A stretch of 64,000 bases of DNA from Belliella baltica DSM 15883 (GTDB lineage Bacteria > Bacteroidota > Bacteroidia > Cytophagales > Cyclobacteriaceae), in assembly GCF_000265405.1 (NCBI RefSeq), contig NC_018010.1:1736001-1800000 (forward strand). Reading direction: 5' to 3'. Each line of letters starts with the position of its first letter. The stretch's first letter is position 1. Shown one piece after another: positions 44,434 through 53,565 of this stretch. A model generated the notes under the pieces. The model ran no database searches and was not told the DNA's origin. It saw only the letters and a list, made by a program, of their open reading frames with translations. A program made the translations under genes and the position numbers.

Positions 44434-45111
44434 TTAGCTAATTTTTTCTTTAGCTAGTGATAGGATTTGTTCGACTTGGTCATCAAATTCTAATAAACTT
44501 GTATCTATTTCAATGGCATCTTTCGCTTTTATAAAAGGACTTTCAACCCTAGTTGAATCCATTCTATCCCTTTCACCAAGGTTTTCTTTGATTTTTTCTA
44601 GCGCTATCAATTCACCTTTTTCCAAGATTTCCTTTTGTCTTCTCGCTGCTCTAATCGATAGATCTGCCGTCATAAATATCTTTAATTCTGCATGCGGAAA
44701 GACTACAGTTCCAATGTCCCTGCCATCCATGACAACTCCCTTAGATTTTCCAAGTTTTTGTTGTTGTGCAACAAGTGAGTGTCGAACTTCTTTTAATTTA
44801 CTCACTTCACTAACGTAATCTGATACGCGCATGGTTCGGATTTCTTGCTCTACATTGAGACCATTTAGGAAGGTTTCTTGAGTTTGCTTTTCAGGATCGA
44901 AATGAAAAGTTATTTTGAGACTATCTAAAGCATTATTGACTTCTTTGATATTTGTGAGAACAGTATGATTATTTAAAAAGTGTAAAGTTGCAGCACGATA
45001 CATGGCTCCAGAATCAATATAAGTGTAGCCGAGTTTTTTGGCTACTGCTTTGGCTGTAGAACTTTTCCCGCATCCTGAAAATCCATCTATTGCAATTACG
45101 ATTTTACCCAT
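44434..45111 (-). CDS. cmk: Cytidylate kinase
   Basis: 225 residues from ATG 45111 (MGKIVIAIDG); the longer frame to 45186 adds 25 residues unlike the family. It phosphorylates CMP and dCMP with ATP. The P-loop GFSGCGKSSTAK is at about 9-20, with YIDSGAMYRAATL, VVMDGRDIGTVVFPHAE and RAARRQKE in the usual order. It begins the cmk-ispH operon and is divergent from adenine deaminase. Confidence 0.93.
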   Translation of the reverse strand: MGKIVIAIDGFSGCGKSSTAKAVAKKLGYTYIDSGAMYRAATLHFLNNHTVLTNIKEVNNALDSLKITFHFDPEKQTQETFLNGLNVEQEIRTMRVSDYVSEVSKLKEVRHSLVAQQQKLGKSKGVVMDGRDIGTVVFPHAELKIFMTADLSIRAARRQKEILEKGELIALEKIKENLGERDRMDSTRVESPFIKAKDAIEIDTSLLEFDDQVEQILSLAKEKIS

Positions 45112-45226
45112 TACTAAAAGTTGTCTTGCTTTTTTCTTTTCAGCAGCAAATATAGGGGTTTTAAATCTATTTCTTCTAGGATACAAATGTATTCTTGTAT
45201 CTCAAGTTTGGTGGAGAATTATTCCT

Positions 45227-45234
45227 TAAATTTG
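45227..45234 (+). promoter_or_regulatory. Promoter -7 box for adenine deaminase
   Basis: TAAATTTG matches TAnnTTTG, 28 nt before the ATG at 45263. A TTG at 45208-45210 could be the -33 element. Confidence 0.5.
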
Positions 45235-45262
45235 CTCTTATTCAAATCAAAATGTCAAAGAA

Positions 45263-46897
45263 ATGAATTGTTTTTGTGTAGAAGGTCAACTTATTGATAT
45301 TGAGAATCGTGTGATTTTTTCTGCTGAAATAAAAATAGGTTCTGGAAAAATTATTTCCATTAGAAAGATCCAACACAATAGTAAGTTGCCCTACATTTCT
45401 CCTGGTTTTATTGATGCGCATGTTCATGTGGAATCTTCCATGCTGGTACCTTCAGAATTTGCAAGATTGGCTGTGGTTCACGGAACCGTAGCTACGATCT
45501 CAGATCCACATGAGATTGCCAATGTATGTGGAATGGAAGGGGTGAATTACATGATTGAGAATGGAAAAAAGGTCCCTTTCAAATTTTACTTTGGAGCACC
45601 TTCCTGCGTGCCTGCAACACCTTTTGAAACTGCTGGAGGGGAAATCACTGCCAGTGATATCAATAAACTTTTGGAGAGAAAGGAAATCGTTTATTTGGCA
45701 GAGATGATGAATTGGCCCGGAACTGTCAATAGAGATCCTTTGGTCATGGAAAAGATTGCTTTGGCAAAGAAATACGGAAAGCCTATCGATGGTCATGCCC
45801 CAGGACTGAAAGGAGATCTAGCAGCCAAATATGCCTCTGCAGGAATCACTACAGACCTCGAATGTTTTACCAACGAAGAAGCGCTTGATAAGCTTCAATT
45901 GGGAATGAAAATCGCAATTAGAGAGGGAAGTGCAGCAAAGAATTTTGATGCACTAATTGATTTGATTGATGATTACCCTTCAATGATTATGTTTTGCTCG
46001 GACGATAAGCATCCTGATAATCTGGCAGAATCACATATCAACGAATTGGTGTCTCGTGCGGTGAAGAAAGGTAAAAATCTTTTCGACGTGTTAAAAGCTG
46101 CTTGTATCACGCCTATTCTTCATTATCGATTAGATGTAGGTATGTTAAAAGTTGGAGATCCTGCGGATTTTATTTTGATTGAAGACCTTGAAGATTTCAA
46201 GGTGAATGCCACTTATATCAATGGGGAATTAGTCGCTAAAAATGGCACGACACTTATCAAAAAGGTGGAAAATAAAATCATCAATAATTTCGAGACTTCG
46301 CTCAAGTCAAGTACTGATTTTCAGTTGAAAGCCAATGGTGCAATTGTACGAGTGATTGAAGCTTTGGATGGACAATTGATCACACCTGAAATACTTGGTC
46401 AAATCAGCATTCAAGATGGATTTGCAGTTGCAAATGTAGAATCAGATATTTTAAAAATCACAGTAGTCAATCGTTATAAAGAGGCAAAACCTGCTGTAGC
46501 TTTTATCAAAAATTTTGGATTGAAATCAGGTGCGATTGCTTCTTCTGTAGGTCACGATTCTCACAATATCATATCAGTGGGTGTGGATGATGAATCAATA
46601 GCCAAAGCCGTTAATTTGTTGATCGAAGTAAAAGGGGGAGTTGCGGCAGTTGATAAAGAGGAACAAATCGTGCTTCCGCTTCCTGTTGGTGGGGTTATGT
46701 CTGCTGAGGATGGATATGAAGTAGCCAAAGCCTACACGAAAATTGACCAAATGGCAAAGAGTATGGGTTCCAAGCTCCAATCTCCTTTTATGACATTGAG
46801 TTTTATGGCTTTATTAGTCATCCCAGATTTGAAATTAAGTGACAAAGGGCTTTTTGATGGACAAAAATTCGAGTTTGTTGATGTCTTTACAGGTTAA
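45263..46897 (+). CDS. ade: Adenine deaminase
   Basis: 544 residues, amidohydrolase family. It converts adenine to hypoxanthine in purine salvage. The metal-binding HVHVESSML is at about 52-60, with GHAPGLKGD near 176-184, and [10 protein letters not shown] near 245-254 gives the metal-binding aspartates. The C-terminal adenine deaminase domain carries [29 protein letters not shown] and [22 protein letters not shown]. The length matches Bacteroidota Ade. With the phosphorylase at 29252 it supports purine recycling. Confidence 0.95.
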   Translation: MNCFCVEGQLIDIENRVIFSAEIKIGSGKIISIRKIQHNSKLPYISPGFIDAHVHVESSMLVPSEFARLAVVHGTVATISDPHEIANVCGMEGVNYMIENGKKVPFKFYFGAPSCVPATPFETAGGEITASDINKLLERKEIVYLAEMMNWPGTVNRDPLVMEKIALAKKYGKPIDGHAPGLKGDLAAKYASAGITTDLECFTNEEALDKLQLGMKIAIREGSAAKNFDALIDLIDDYPSMIMFCSDDKHPDNLAESHINELVSRAVKKGKNLFDVLKAACITPILHYRLDVGMLKVGDPADFILIEDLEDFKVNATYINGELVAKNGTTLIKKVENKIINNFETSLKSSTDFQLKANGAIVRVIEALDGQLITPEILGQISIQDGFAVANVESDILKITVVNRYKEAKPAVAFIKNFGLKSGAIASSVGHDSHNIISVGVDDESIAKAVNLLIEVKGGVAAVDKEEQIVLPLPVGGVMSAEDGYEVAKAYTKIDQMAKSMGSKLQSPFMTLSFMALLVIPDLKLSDKGLFDGQKFEFVDVFTG

Positions 46898-47038
46898 AAT
46901 CAACCGATTACATAATTTATGCAATGAATTTTTCAAGATCAAAATTTGGAGTTTTTTGATCATGGAGAAATAGATTTTATATTAAAGAATAGGAGATCAG
47001 TTTTTTATATTGATATTTAAGAAGAAAGCAATCTATAG

Positions 47039-47058
47039 ACGGATTTGATCCGTATTTT
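47039..47058 (+). terminator. Terminator after adenine deaminase
   Basis: ACGGAT-TTG-ATCCGT followed by ATTTTT. It is 142 nt after the stop; nothing else is recognised in the 46898-47128 gap. Confidence 0.5.
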
Positions 47059-47128
47059 TCAAACTTCTGGTTTCATAGGAAGTTAGTATATTAGTAAAAA
47101 ATATAACCCAAATAAATAACAATAACAT

Positions 47129-48271
47129 ATGATGAATTTTGAGCTCAATGAAAATCAGGCGATGATCGCCCAGATGATTAAAGATTTTGGAGCAAAAGAG
47201 ATTACCCCATTTAGAAAAGAATGGGACGATAAGCAGCATTTTCCAGTTGAAGTATTTAAGAAGCTAGGAGAACTTGGTTTGATGGGCGTATTGGTCCCTA
47301 CTGAGTACGGTGGTTCTGGTTTTGGATATTTTGAATATGTGACTGCTATTTTGGAATTGTCTAAGCTTGACCCTTCTATAGGATTGTCTATGGCAGCGCA
47401 CAATTCTCTTTGTACTGGACATATCATGATGTTTGGAAATGAAGAGCAAAAAAGAAAATACTTGCCAAAACTTGCTACTTGTGAATTTTTAGGTGCTTGG
47501 GGATTGACAGAGCCAAACACAGGTTCTGATGCAGGCAATATGCGCACTGTGGCAGTTGAAGATGGTGACTATTATGTCATCAATGGAGCGAAAAACTTTA
47601 TTACGCATGGAGTCTCTGGTGATGTTGCAGTGGTGATTGCAAGAACAGGAGAAGTGGGTGACTCACATGGGATGACTGCATTTGTGGTTGAAAGAGGTAC
47701 GCCAGGATTCAAAGGTGGTCGCAAGGAAGATAAGCTTGGGATGCGTGCATCTGAAACTGCTGAAATGATATTTGAAGATTGCAGAGTTCACAAAAGTCAG
47801 ATTCTTGGTGAAATAGGCGATGGGTTTATTCAGTCTATGAAAATCCTTGATGGGGGTAGAATTTCTATCGCCGCATTATCATTGGGAATTGCAGAAGGTG
47901 CTTTGGAAGAGTCAATTCAATACTCCAAAGAAAGGCAGCAATTCAATCAGCCTATCAGTAGATTTCAAGGGGTTTCGTTTAAGTTGGCAGATATGGCTAC
48001 GCAAGTAGAGGCAGCCAAATTATTAACTTTCAAAGCTGCAGACCTTAAGAATAGAGGACAAAAAGTAACCCTTGCTGGAGCAAAAGCAAAACTTTATGCT
48101 TCTGAAGTTTGTGTTTCTGTTTCCAATGAAGCAGTTCAAATCTTCGGTGGTTATGGATTTACAAAGGATTATCCAGTAGAGAAATATTACAGAGATTCTA
48201 AGCTTTGTACAATCGGTGAAGGAACTTCTGAGATCCAGAAATTGGTGATATCGAGAGAGATATTGAAGTAG
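47129..48271 (+). CDS. Acyl-CoA dehydrogenase
   Basis: 380 residues. It introduces the alpha-beta double bond into acyl-CoA using FAD. N-terminal all-alpha domain, then GAWGLTEPNTGSDAGNM (about 126-142), FITHGVSGDVAVV, and the C-terminal helical domain with AVQIFGGYGFTKDYPVEKYYRDSK and GEGTSEIQ, where the Glu of GEGT is the expected catalytic base for short or medium chain enzymes. The exact chain length (butyryl or similar) cannot be told. It is a single gene. Confidence 0.94.
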   Translation: MMNFELNENQAMIAQMIKDFGAKEITPFRKEWDDKQHFPVEVFKKLGELGLMGVLVPTEYGGSGFGYFEYVTAILELSKLDPSIGLSMAAHNSLCTGHIMMFGNEEQKRKYLPKLATCEFLGAWGLTEPNTGSDAGNMRTVAVEDGDYYVINGAKNFITHGVSGDVAVVIARTGEVGDSHGMTAFVVERGTPGFKGGRKEDKLGMRASETAEMIFEDCRVHKSQILGEIGDGFIQSMKILDGGRISIAALSLGIAEGALEESIQYSKERQQFNQPISRFQGVSFKLADMATQVEAAKLLTFKAADLKNRGQKVTLAGAKAKLYASEVCVSVSNEAVQIFGGYGFTKDYPVEKYYRDSKLCTIGEGTSEIQKLVISREILK

Positions 48272-48272
48272 T

Positions 48273-48298
48273 CAACGGACGACGGTCAACGGTCAATG
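48273..48298. repeat. GTCAACGG-type dispersed repeat
   Basis: GTCAACGGACGACGGTCAAC resembles elements at 12658-12715 and 12845-12860. A common intergenic repeat type in Bacteroidota; no function is assigned. Confidence 0.4.
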
Positions 48299-48390
48299 GA
48301 GTTTAATTGCACTCTCCTAACTTATGAAGATTGTTCGTAGCTTTCATTTAGTTGATTTGATAGATAATCACGTAGTTATATTAAAAGTCT

Positions 48391-48427
48391 AACCCTTCCA
48401 AAGTTTCGAACTTTGGAAGGGTTTTTT
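48391..48427. terminator. Bidirectional terminator
   Basis: A 15-bp perfect stem AACCCTTCCAAAGTT / AACTTTGGAAGGGTT with a 3-nt loop and a T run, between convergent genes. The ATPase stop at 48426 lies in its right edge. Confidence 0.92.
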
Positions 48428-49568
48428 ATTCCAAGCTTTTCCAGTTTCTGATTTGAACACCTTCTCTTTCTTGGTGGAGATTGCCCGCATAGACCAGTTT
48501 TAATTCAGTTTCTGGAGCTAATTTTTTGAAATATTTCAGTCCTTTCAGAAAATCTGAGTGATAAGTTTCAGAAGATTTGATCTCATATGCGATCAGTTTT
48601 CCATTTTTTTCTTGTATGAGGTCAAGTTCATTTTGGTTACTGTCTCTCCAGTAATATAGATTTGGGACATGTCCTTTGTTAAGTTCTTTTTTGATTAAGT
48701 CAAGGATAATAAGGTTTTCAAAAACAGCACCTCTTGCAAAATGCAATTTAAGGTCTTCTTCCTTGCGAATGCTTAAAAGGCTACTTAATACTCCAGTATC
48801 ATAGAAGTATACTTTTGGTGTTTTCAATATTCTTTTGTTGAAATTTTTGTAATAAGAAGGTAGTCGAAATGCAATAAATGATGCTTCGAGTACAGAGAGC
48901 CAAGAGTTTATTGTTTTTTGATCTATCCCAAGTTCATTGGAGAAGTTGCTTTGATTGAATATCTGACCGGCTCTTCCAGCCAATAATTGTAGGAATTTTT
49001 GAAAACTATTCAAATCCTTAATGTTTAATAATTGCCTAACATCCCTTTCTATATAAGTTTGTATGTAGTTGGGATAGAAATCTTCGGGAGCTATTTCATA
49101 TTTGTATTTTCTTGGGTATCCTCCACTGACAGCCATTTCCTCCCATGATTTTAGACTATAGTTTTGACGAATTTCATCCAAAGAAAATGGCATTAGATGC
49201 AGAATAGCCACCCTTCCAGCCAGAGATTGAGAGATTTGGTTTGATAAGAGGAAATTTTGAGAACCAGTCAGAATATACTCCCCAACTTTCCCCCTTTGAT
49301 CAGTGACGACTTGTAGATAGGAAAAAAGCTCAGGAACCCACTGTACTTCATCTAATATTGCCCCATCCTTATAAGTATTTAAAAAGCCTATAGGGTCATT
49401 TTTTGCATAATTTCTTTCTTCAGGTAGTTCCAAATTTACGTAGGAGTATTCTGGCTGAATCATTTTTGCAAAAGTGGTTTTTCCCGATTGCCTTGGCCCA
49501 CTTACAACTAAAAATGGAAATTTTTCCAATAAAGCCATCGCTTTTTCTTGTAAATCTCTTTTTATCAT
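48426..49568 (-). CDS. AAA_14/DUF4143 ATPase
   Basis: 380 residues. Walker A GPRQSGKT at 24-31; Walker B-like GAILDEVQWVPEL near 69-81. TGSQNFLLS and a C-terminal DUF4143 domain with YYWRDSNQNELDLI, typical of nuclease-like folds, follow. These predicted ATPases are widespread and often mobile; their function is unsettled. It is a single gene of normal length next to the peptide cassette duplication; no partner gene is visible. Confidence 0.9.
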   Translation of the reverse strand: MIKRDLQEKAMALLEKFPFLVVSGPRQSGKTTFAKMIQPEYSYVNLELPEERNYAKNDPIGFLNTYKDGAILDEVQWVPELFSYLQVVTDQRGKVGEYILTGSQNFLLSNQISQSLAGRVAILHLMPFSLDEIRQNYSLKSWEEMAVSGGYPRKYKYEIAPEDFYPNYIQTYIERDVRQLLNIKDLNSFQKFLQLLAGRAGQIFNQSNFSNELGIDQKTINSWLSVLEASFIAFRLPSYYKNFNKRILKTPKVYFYDTGVLSSLLSIRKEEDLKLHFARGAVFENLIILDLIKKELNKGHVPNLYYWRDSNQNELDLIQEKNGKLIAYEIKSSETYHSDFLKGLKYFKKLAPETELKLVYAGNLHQEREGVQIRNWKSLE

Positions 49569-49930
49569 TTTATGAAAATTTGGAATTCAATTCCTAATAT
49601 GCATAAAATATTTGATAATGAAAATACTTAATGGTCTAAATTAGGTAATTTTAGATTTTATTTCATTTCAATGGTTGTACATGTTTTGTTCTATATTATG
49701 TTATATTCTAGTTATATTTAGCGCGTGCTGAAAAACGTCATTTGTAAAGTTAATGGCATTATTTTGAATGAGTAGTCTGTTTATTAGGCGTAAGGTTTAT
49801 CAGCAAGTACAAGCTTTTGAGTTGAATTAAGAGGGATTTTATTTAGATTTCCATATTGTATAAATCCGGAATTAATTTCGGATTTGTACAAAATATCAGA
49901 GTATTCAAAATTTTTTTAAAAATAGAAACA
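49569..49930. other. Intergenic region upstream of the duplicated cassette
   Basis: AT-rich, no gene seen. A perfect 7-bp inverted repeat AAATCCG ... CGGATTT (49863-49886) could form a hairpin. The duplicated leader follows from 49931 to 50020. Confidence 0.5.
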
Positions 49931-50020
49931 TTCACTTGGACATACCAAAAGTAATCATGATCTTGAAGAAGCTTTTAGGTGAAGTTGTGTTAAAATGAGT
50001 TTTTTAAATAATCAGAATAC
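49931..50020 (+). promoter_or_regulatory. Leader fused directly to propeller gene
   Basis: Homologous to 51571-51666, which in unit 2 precedes the peptide gene. Here it is joined straight to the propeller ATG, so the lipoprotein now has the peptide's leader. No clear TAnnTTTG box is found. Confidence 0.55.
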
Positions 50021-51202
50021 ATGAAGAAAATATGTTTAACTCTTTTTTTATTTAGCATTCTTAGCTTGTTAAGTTGTGAAGACAAGAGTTCAACAAGTCG
50101 ATCACTTGATTCTACACCAAGAAAATTTGATGATGCAGTTACATTGGTTTCTGTTGACACAATATCTATTTCTATTGGACAAAGTACCAATGTGTTTTCT
50201 AATTATCTATCAAAAAAAAGAATCAAAGGCAAGGATTATTTGGGACTTGTAAATGAAAACACCAACCAATTAGAGTTTTATGGATTGTCGGATGATGCAG
50301 AGAATTTTAGCATCAAATATCAACAAGAAGGACCCAATGGAGTCAGAACAATCAAGGCATTTGAAGTTTTGTCTGACAGTACGCTATTGATTGGGAGTTC
50401 TTGGCGTCGTGAATTGTATATTTCAGATTTTAGTGGTAATCTTCTAAATAAGATAAATTCAGTAGAGAAGGATAGGGCTGACAGGAAGCCTTATGTTCAG
50501 ATTTACTACACAAACAAACCATTAATTTTTAGGGAAAAAACTCAATCTGTTTTTACTTTCTCTGGAGCAGATCAAGATTACTTTTCTCCGGGATTGTGGT
50601 CAGGTACTTATTTTGTGGAAATCTTAACCCTCGAAGGGCATGAAATGAAGCATACTTTGAATTTGCCTGAACATTTGTCACAATTGGTATATGGAGGTTT
50701 TTTTTCACATAGTTCACACTTATTAAAAGATGAAAATCAAATAGTAATTAGTTTACCCTTTCTAAATGATTTGTTGGTGTATGATTTAGATTCTGAGGAC
50801 ATTTCTTATGCAGAAGCTGGTCATAGCAGTTTTGGAGATCTTCTTCCTTTAGATAAGCCGATTCCAAGTAGAGACGAGCAGGATTATATTGAAAGTTACA
50901 CTTACCGTGAGATTGCTTATGATGATAAAACTGGTTACTTATATAGGTTTGCCTATGAAGGAGTGGATTACAAGGATTTGGATGGCAGAAGAAGGACATG
51001 GGATAATAAAAAGCCATCAATAATTATTTTAGATAAGGAGATGAAGAAGGTAGGGGAATATGTACTCCCTCAAAACCAATTCTATACAAGGATGTTCTTT
51101 ACCTATCAAGGAAAGTTATATGTTTCAATCAATCATCCAGATAATAATCCGTCTGAAGATGAGTTGATTTTTGTAGGATTAAAACCGGTTGATAAGTTAT
51201 GA
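50021..51202 (+). CDS. Beta-propeller lipoprotein, DUF4221-like (copy 1)
   Basis: 393 residues with lipobox Cys19. It is a close paralogue of the protein at 51917: residues about 65-135 and 320-393 are nearly identical, while 1-60 and 165-310 have diverged clearly. It has the same DUF4221/propeller character as the gene at 74. No enzymatic motif is visible. Its upstream peptide gene has been lost and its downstream CxxC gene reduced to a fragment, so it stands alone. The function is unknown. Confidence 0.82.
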   Translation: MKKICLTLFLFSILSLLSCEDKSSTSRSLDSTPRKFDDAVTLVSVDTISISIGQSTNVFSNYLSKKRIKGKDYLGLVNENTNQLEFYGLSDDAENFSIKYQQEGPNGVRTIKAFEVLSDSTLLIGSSWRRELYISDFSGNLLNKINSVEKDRADRKPYVQIYYTNKPLIFREKTQSVFTFSGADQDYFSPGLWSGTYFVEILTLEGHEMKHTLNLPEHLSQLVYGGFFSHSSHLLKDENQIVISLPFLNDLLVYDLDSEDISYAEAGHSSFGDLLPLDKPIPSRDEQDYIESYTYREIAYDDKTGYLYRFAYEGVDYKDLDGRRRTWDNKKPSIIILDKEMKKVGEYVLPQNQFYTRMFFTYQGKLYVSINHPDNNPSEDELIFVGLKPVDKL

Positions 51203-51275
51203 GAAAGGTGGAATTACGTTTGAAAATGTGGATAATCAGCTTCTTAAAATCTCTAAACATTTAGAAGAGAGCTAA
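51199..51275 (+). pseudogene. Remnant of thioredoxin-like lipoprotein gene
   Basis: Starts ATGAGAAAG, exactly as the intact gene at 53095, then jumps to the sequence of its last 66 nt (GGTGGAATTACGTTTGAAAA, corresponding to 53493 onward) ending TAA at 51273. About 390 bp including the CxxC codons are deleted and the junction is out of frame: the ATG frame stops at 51264. Decay by internal deletion, possibly through short GAAA-rich homology. Confidence 0.85.
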
Positions 51276-51570
51276 ACCCTCAAACATTTCAGGTTTTATT
51301 GATAATCAATCAGTTATTAGAATAAGTCTAATGAAATCTGTAAGGTTTTTATCGCTATAAATAAATCAATTATTGCAATATGGAAAGAATTGAAAGAATA
51401 CTAATAGAGCAGATTATGGAGATTGACACAGATAAATAATCAGTTTTAATCAGATCAATCAGCTTTTTAGATATTCTCGACATCAATTTAGTGTTATACT
51501 CAATATCAAAATAATCATTAATATGTCCTTTATCTTGTTTTTGAAACAATTTTCAGAAAAATATTAATAA

Positions 51571-51666
51571 TTACTTGCGCATAATAATAATAATAACAAT
51601 ATTGGAAGAGCTTTTAGGTTGAAGCTGCTCTGTAAAGAGTTTTTTAAATTTATAAATCGGAATACG
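51571..51666 (+). promoter_or_regulatory. Peptide gene leader with trinucleotide microsatellite
   Basis: Five ATA/AAT units (51581-51596) follow TTACTTGCGC, then a conserved stretch with GAGCTTTTAGGTTGAAG shared with 49968-49985. The rest of the 51276-51666 gap holds the decayed copy of the terminator region (51280-51345); no gene is seen. Confidence 0.55.
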
Positions 51667-51843
51667 ATGAAAAAGAAAGTAAGATTATTAGTAGCAGGTG
51701 CCATGTTGGTATTGTTTTCAGGAGGAGTTTACCTCGAAGTGTCAGCACAACGAGTTGGGGAAACAGGTTGGAAGAAATGGGATGGAAAAAACTGCTGTAC
51801 AGGATCTGGCAGTTGTCTAGTTACAGAAGCAGGTAATTGCTAA
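51667..51843 (+). CDS. Small secreted cysteine-rich peptide
   Basis: 58 residues from ATG 51667 (MKKKVRLL); an upstream in-frame start at 51619 would add a non-signal stretch from the leader. The signal peptide ends VSAQ near residue 28. The mature part is about 30 residues with two Trp and four Cys: CCTGSGSC, then a C-terminal Cys as last residue. C-x5-C is shared with the peptide at 4772 (CCPTGNGC). The architecture recalls Bacteroides NVEALA peptides: basic start, alanine/glycine-rich core, short Cys-containing tail, propeller lipoprotein next door. The function is unknown. Confidence 0.75.
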   Translation: MKKKVRLLVAGAMLVLFSGGVYLEVSAQRVGETGWKKWDGKNCCTGSGSCLVTEAGNC

Positions 51844-51865
51844 AATCAATCAATTTAAAAATTTT

Positions 51866-51904
51866 CATCCCTCTTGCTTCATGGGCAAGAGGGATGTTTT
51901 TTTA
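51866..51904 (+). terminator. Strong hairpin between peptide and lipoprotein genes
   Basis: A 12-bp perfect stem CATCCCTCTTGC / GCAAGAGGGATG, a 7-nt loop and an 8-T run, 22 nt after the peptide stop and 12 nt before the propeller ATG. By shape it is an intrinsic terminator, so the propeller gene would be read through only partially. Confidence 0.85.
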
Positions 51905-51916
51905 AAATCAGGAAAT

Positions 51917-53098
51917 ATGGAAAAAAAACATTTACTTCTTTTTTTATTTAGCATTATTAGCTTAATAAGTTGTGAAGAACAAGCTTCGACGCGTCATTCA
52001 CTTGATCCTTCACCTAGAAAATTTGATAATATTATTACATTGGTTTTTGATGATACGTTATCTATTCCAATTGGACAAAGAACCAATGTGTTTTCTAGTT
52101 ACATATCAAAAAAAAGAATCAAAGGCAAGGATTACTTGGGACTTGTAAATGAAAACACCAACCATTTAGAGTTTTATGGATTATCAGATGATGCAGAGAA
52201 TTTCAGCATAAAATATCAACAAGAAGGCCCCAATGGAGTCAGGACAATCAAGGCATTTGAAGTTTTGTCTGATAGTACACTATTGATTGGGAGTTCTTGG
52301 CGTCGTGATCTGTATGTTACAGATTTTAGTGGTAATGTTCTGAATAAGATAAATTCAGTAGAGAAGGAGAGGGCTGATGGGAAGCCTTATGTTCAGATCT
52401 ACTACACTGAAAAACCATTGATATATAGGGAAAAAAATCAATCTATTTTTACTTTCGCTAAAGCTGATCAAGATTACAATTCACCTGGGTTATGGTCAGG
52501 GACATATTTTGCTAAATTTTCATTGCTAGATGGTCAAGTCATGGAGCATTCATTAAGTTTACCAGAGCATTTGTCGACTTTAGTATATAGTGCTTTTTTT
52601 TCGCATAGCTCACACTTACTATATGGAAAGAACCAATTGATAGTTAGTTTACCATTTTTAAATGATCTTTTAATTTATGATTTGGATTCAGAGACGGTTA
52701 CTTACGGAGAGGCGGGTCATAGTGAATATGGTGATATATTACCACTCGATAAACCAAGCCAGGATCATGACGAGCAAGAGTATTTAGAGAGTAATTCATA
52801 CCGTGAGATAGCTTATGATAATGAAACTGGTTACTTGTATAGGTTTGCCTATGAAGGAATGGATTACAAGGATTTAGATGGCAGAAGAAGGACATGGGAT
52901 AATAAAAAGCCATCAATAATTATTTTGGATAAGGAGATGAAGAAGGTAGGTGAATATCATCTTCCTATAGATCAGTTTTACACAAGGATGTTCTTTACCT
53001 ATCAAGGTAAGTTATATGTTTCAATCAATCATCCTGATAATAATCCTTCTGAAGATGAGTTGATTTTTGTTGGAATAAAACCGGTTGATAAGTTATGA
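51917..53098 (+). CDS. Beta-propeller lipoprotein, DUF4221-like (copy 2)
   Basis: 393 residues from ATG 51917, chosen because it gives a proper lipoprotein signal (MEKKH, lipobox Cys19); the frame runs back to 51881 through the hairpin. Same length and fold type as the copy at 50021, with mosaic divergence. It lies after the peptide gene and hairpin, and overlaps the CxxC lipoprotein by 4 nt. Context suggests a membrane-anchored partner of the peptide and CxxC protein. Confidence 0.82.
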   Translation: MEKKHLLLFLFSIISLISCEEQASTRHSLDPSPRKFDNIITLVFDDTLSIPIGQRTNVFSSYISKKRIKGKDYLGLVNENTNHLEFYGLSDDAENFSIKYQQEGPNGVRTIKAFEVLSDSTLLIGSSWRRDLYVTDFSGNVLNKINSVEKERADGKPYVQIYYTEKPLIYREKNQSIFTFAKADQDYNSPGLWSGTYFAKFSLLDGQVMEHSLSLPEHLSTLVYSAFFSHSSHLLYGKNQLIVSLPFLNDLLIYDLDSETVTYGEAGHSEYGDILPLDKPSQDHDEQEYLESNSYREIAYDNETGYLYRFAYEGMDYKDLDGRRRTWDNKKPSIIILDKEMKKVGEYHLPIDQFYTRMFFTYQGKLYVSINHPDNNPSEDELIFVGIKPVDKL

Positions 53099-53559
53099 GA
53101 AAGATGTTTTTAGTGGTGCTTTTGGTAAGCACTTTTGCGTGTACAAGTCAAAATACACATAAGGAAGAATTTGGTAAATTGGTTGATTTATTGGCAGATC
53201 AAATGTCTGATGAAATTGAAGCAGTAGTGATAATTCCATTGGAAAATGCATGCTCCTCCTGTTCCCAAATGACAATCGTTAAGTTACCTAGAATGGAAGA
53301 AATTGAAAAGTCTTCCATACATTTGATCTTCACGGCTCGCTCTGGAAAATTGATTGAGGAGACGCTTACAGATGCAGGTCTAGAAGATTTTCAAATACAA
53401 AAAGACCCCAAATATGAAGCATGGAAAATGGGAATGGTTGACAATAATCCATCCTATTATTTGCTGAAAGGAGGAAAATTAATCGAAAAAGGAGGGATTA
53501 CTTTTGAAAATGTAGATGAACAGCTTCTCAAAATCTCTAAACATTTAGAAAAGAGCTAA
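53095..53559 (+). CDS. Thioredoxin-like CxxC lipoprotein
   Basis: 154 residues with lipobox Cys16. VVIIPLENACSSCSQM places a C-x-x-C pair (Cys53, Cys56) after a first beta strand, and NPSYYLLKGGKLIEKGG (about 122-138) looks like the cis-proline and following strands of a thioredoxin fold. It overlaps the propeller stop by 4 nt (ATGA). It is a positional counterpart of the gene at 1239. A decayed copy exists at 51199. Its likely substrate by context is the Cys-rich peptide; not shown. Confidence 0.78.
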   Translation: MRKMFLVVLLVSTFACTSQNTHKEEFGKLVDLLADQMSDEIEAVVIIPLENACSSCSQMTIVKLPRMEEIEKSSIHLIFTARSGKLIEETLTDAGLEDFQIQKDPKYEAWKMGMVDNNPSYYLLKGGKLIEKGGITFENVDEQLLKISKHLEKS

Positions 53560-53565
53560 ATCCTC

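Larger units (their letters stand above)
49931..51460 (+). repeat. Tandem duplication, unit 1 (decayed)
   Basis: Unit 1 of a direct duplication with 51571-53740. Shared parts are the leader (GAAGAAGCTTTTAGGTGAAG versus GGAAGAGCTTTTAGGTTGAAG), the propeller gene, the 3' end of the thioredoxin-like gene and the trailing terminator region. Compared with unit 2, the small peptide gene with its hairpin and about 390 bp of the thioredoxin-like gene are missing. Confidence 0.8.

Noticed and set aside
48426..49568. DUF4143 ATPase as part of a defence or toxin-antitoxin pair
   Set aside because: No partner gene lies beside it, and the family occurs singly in many genomes.
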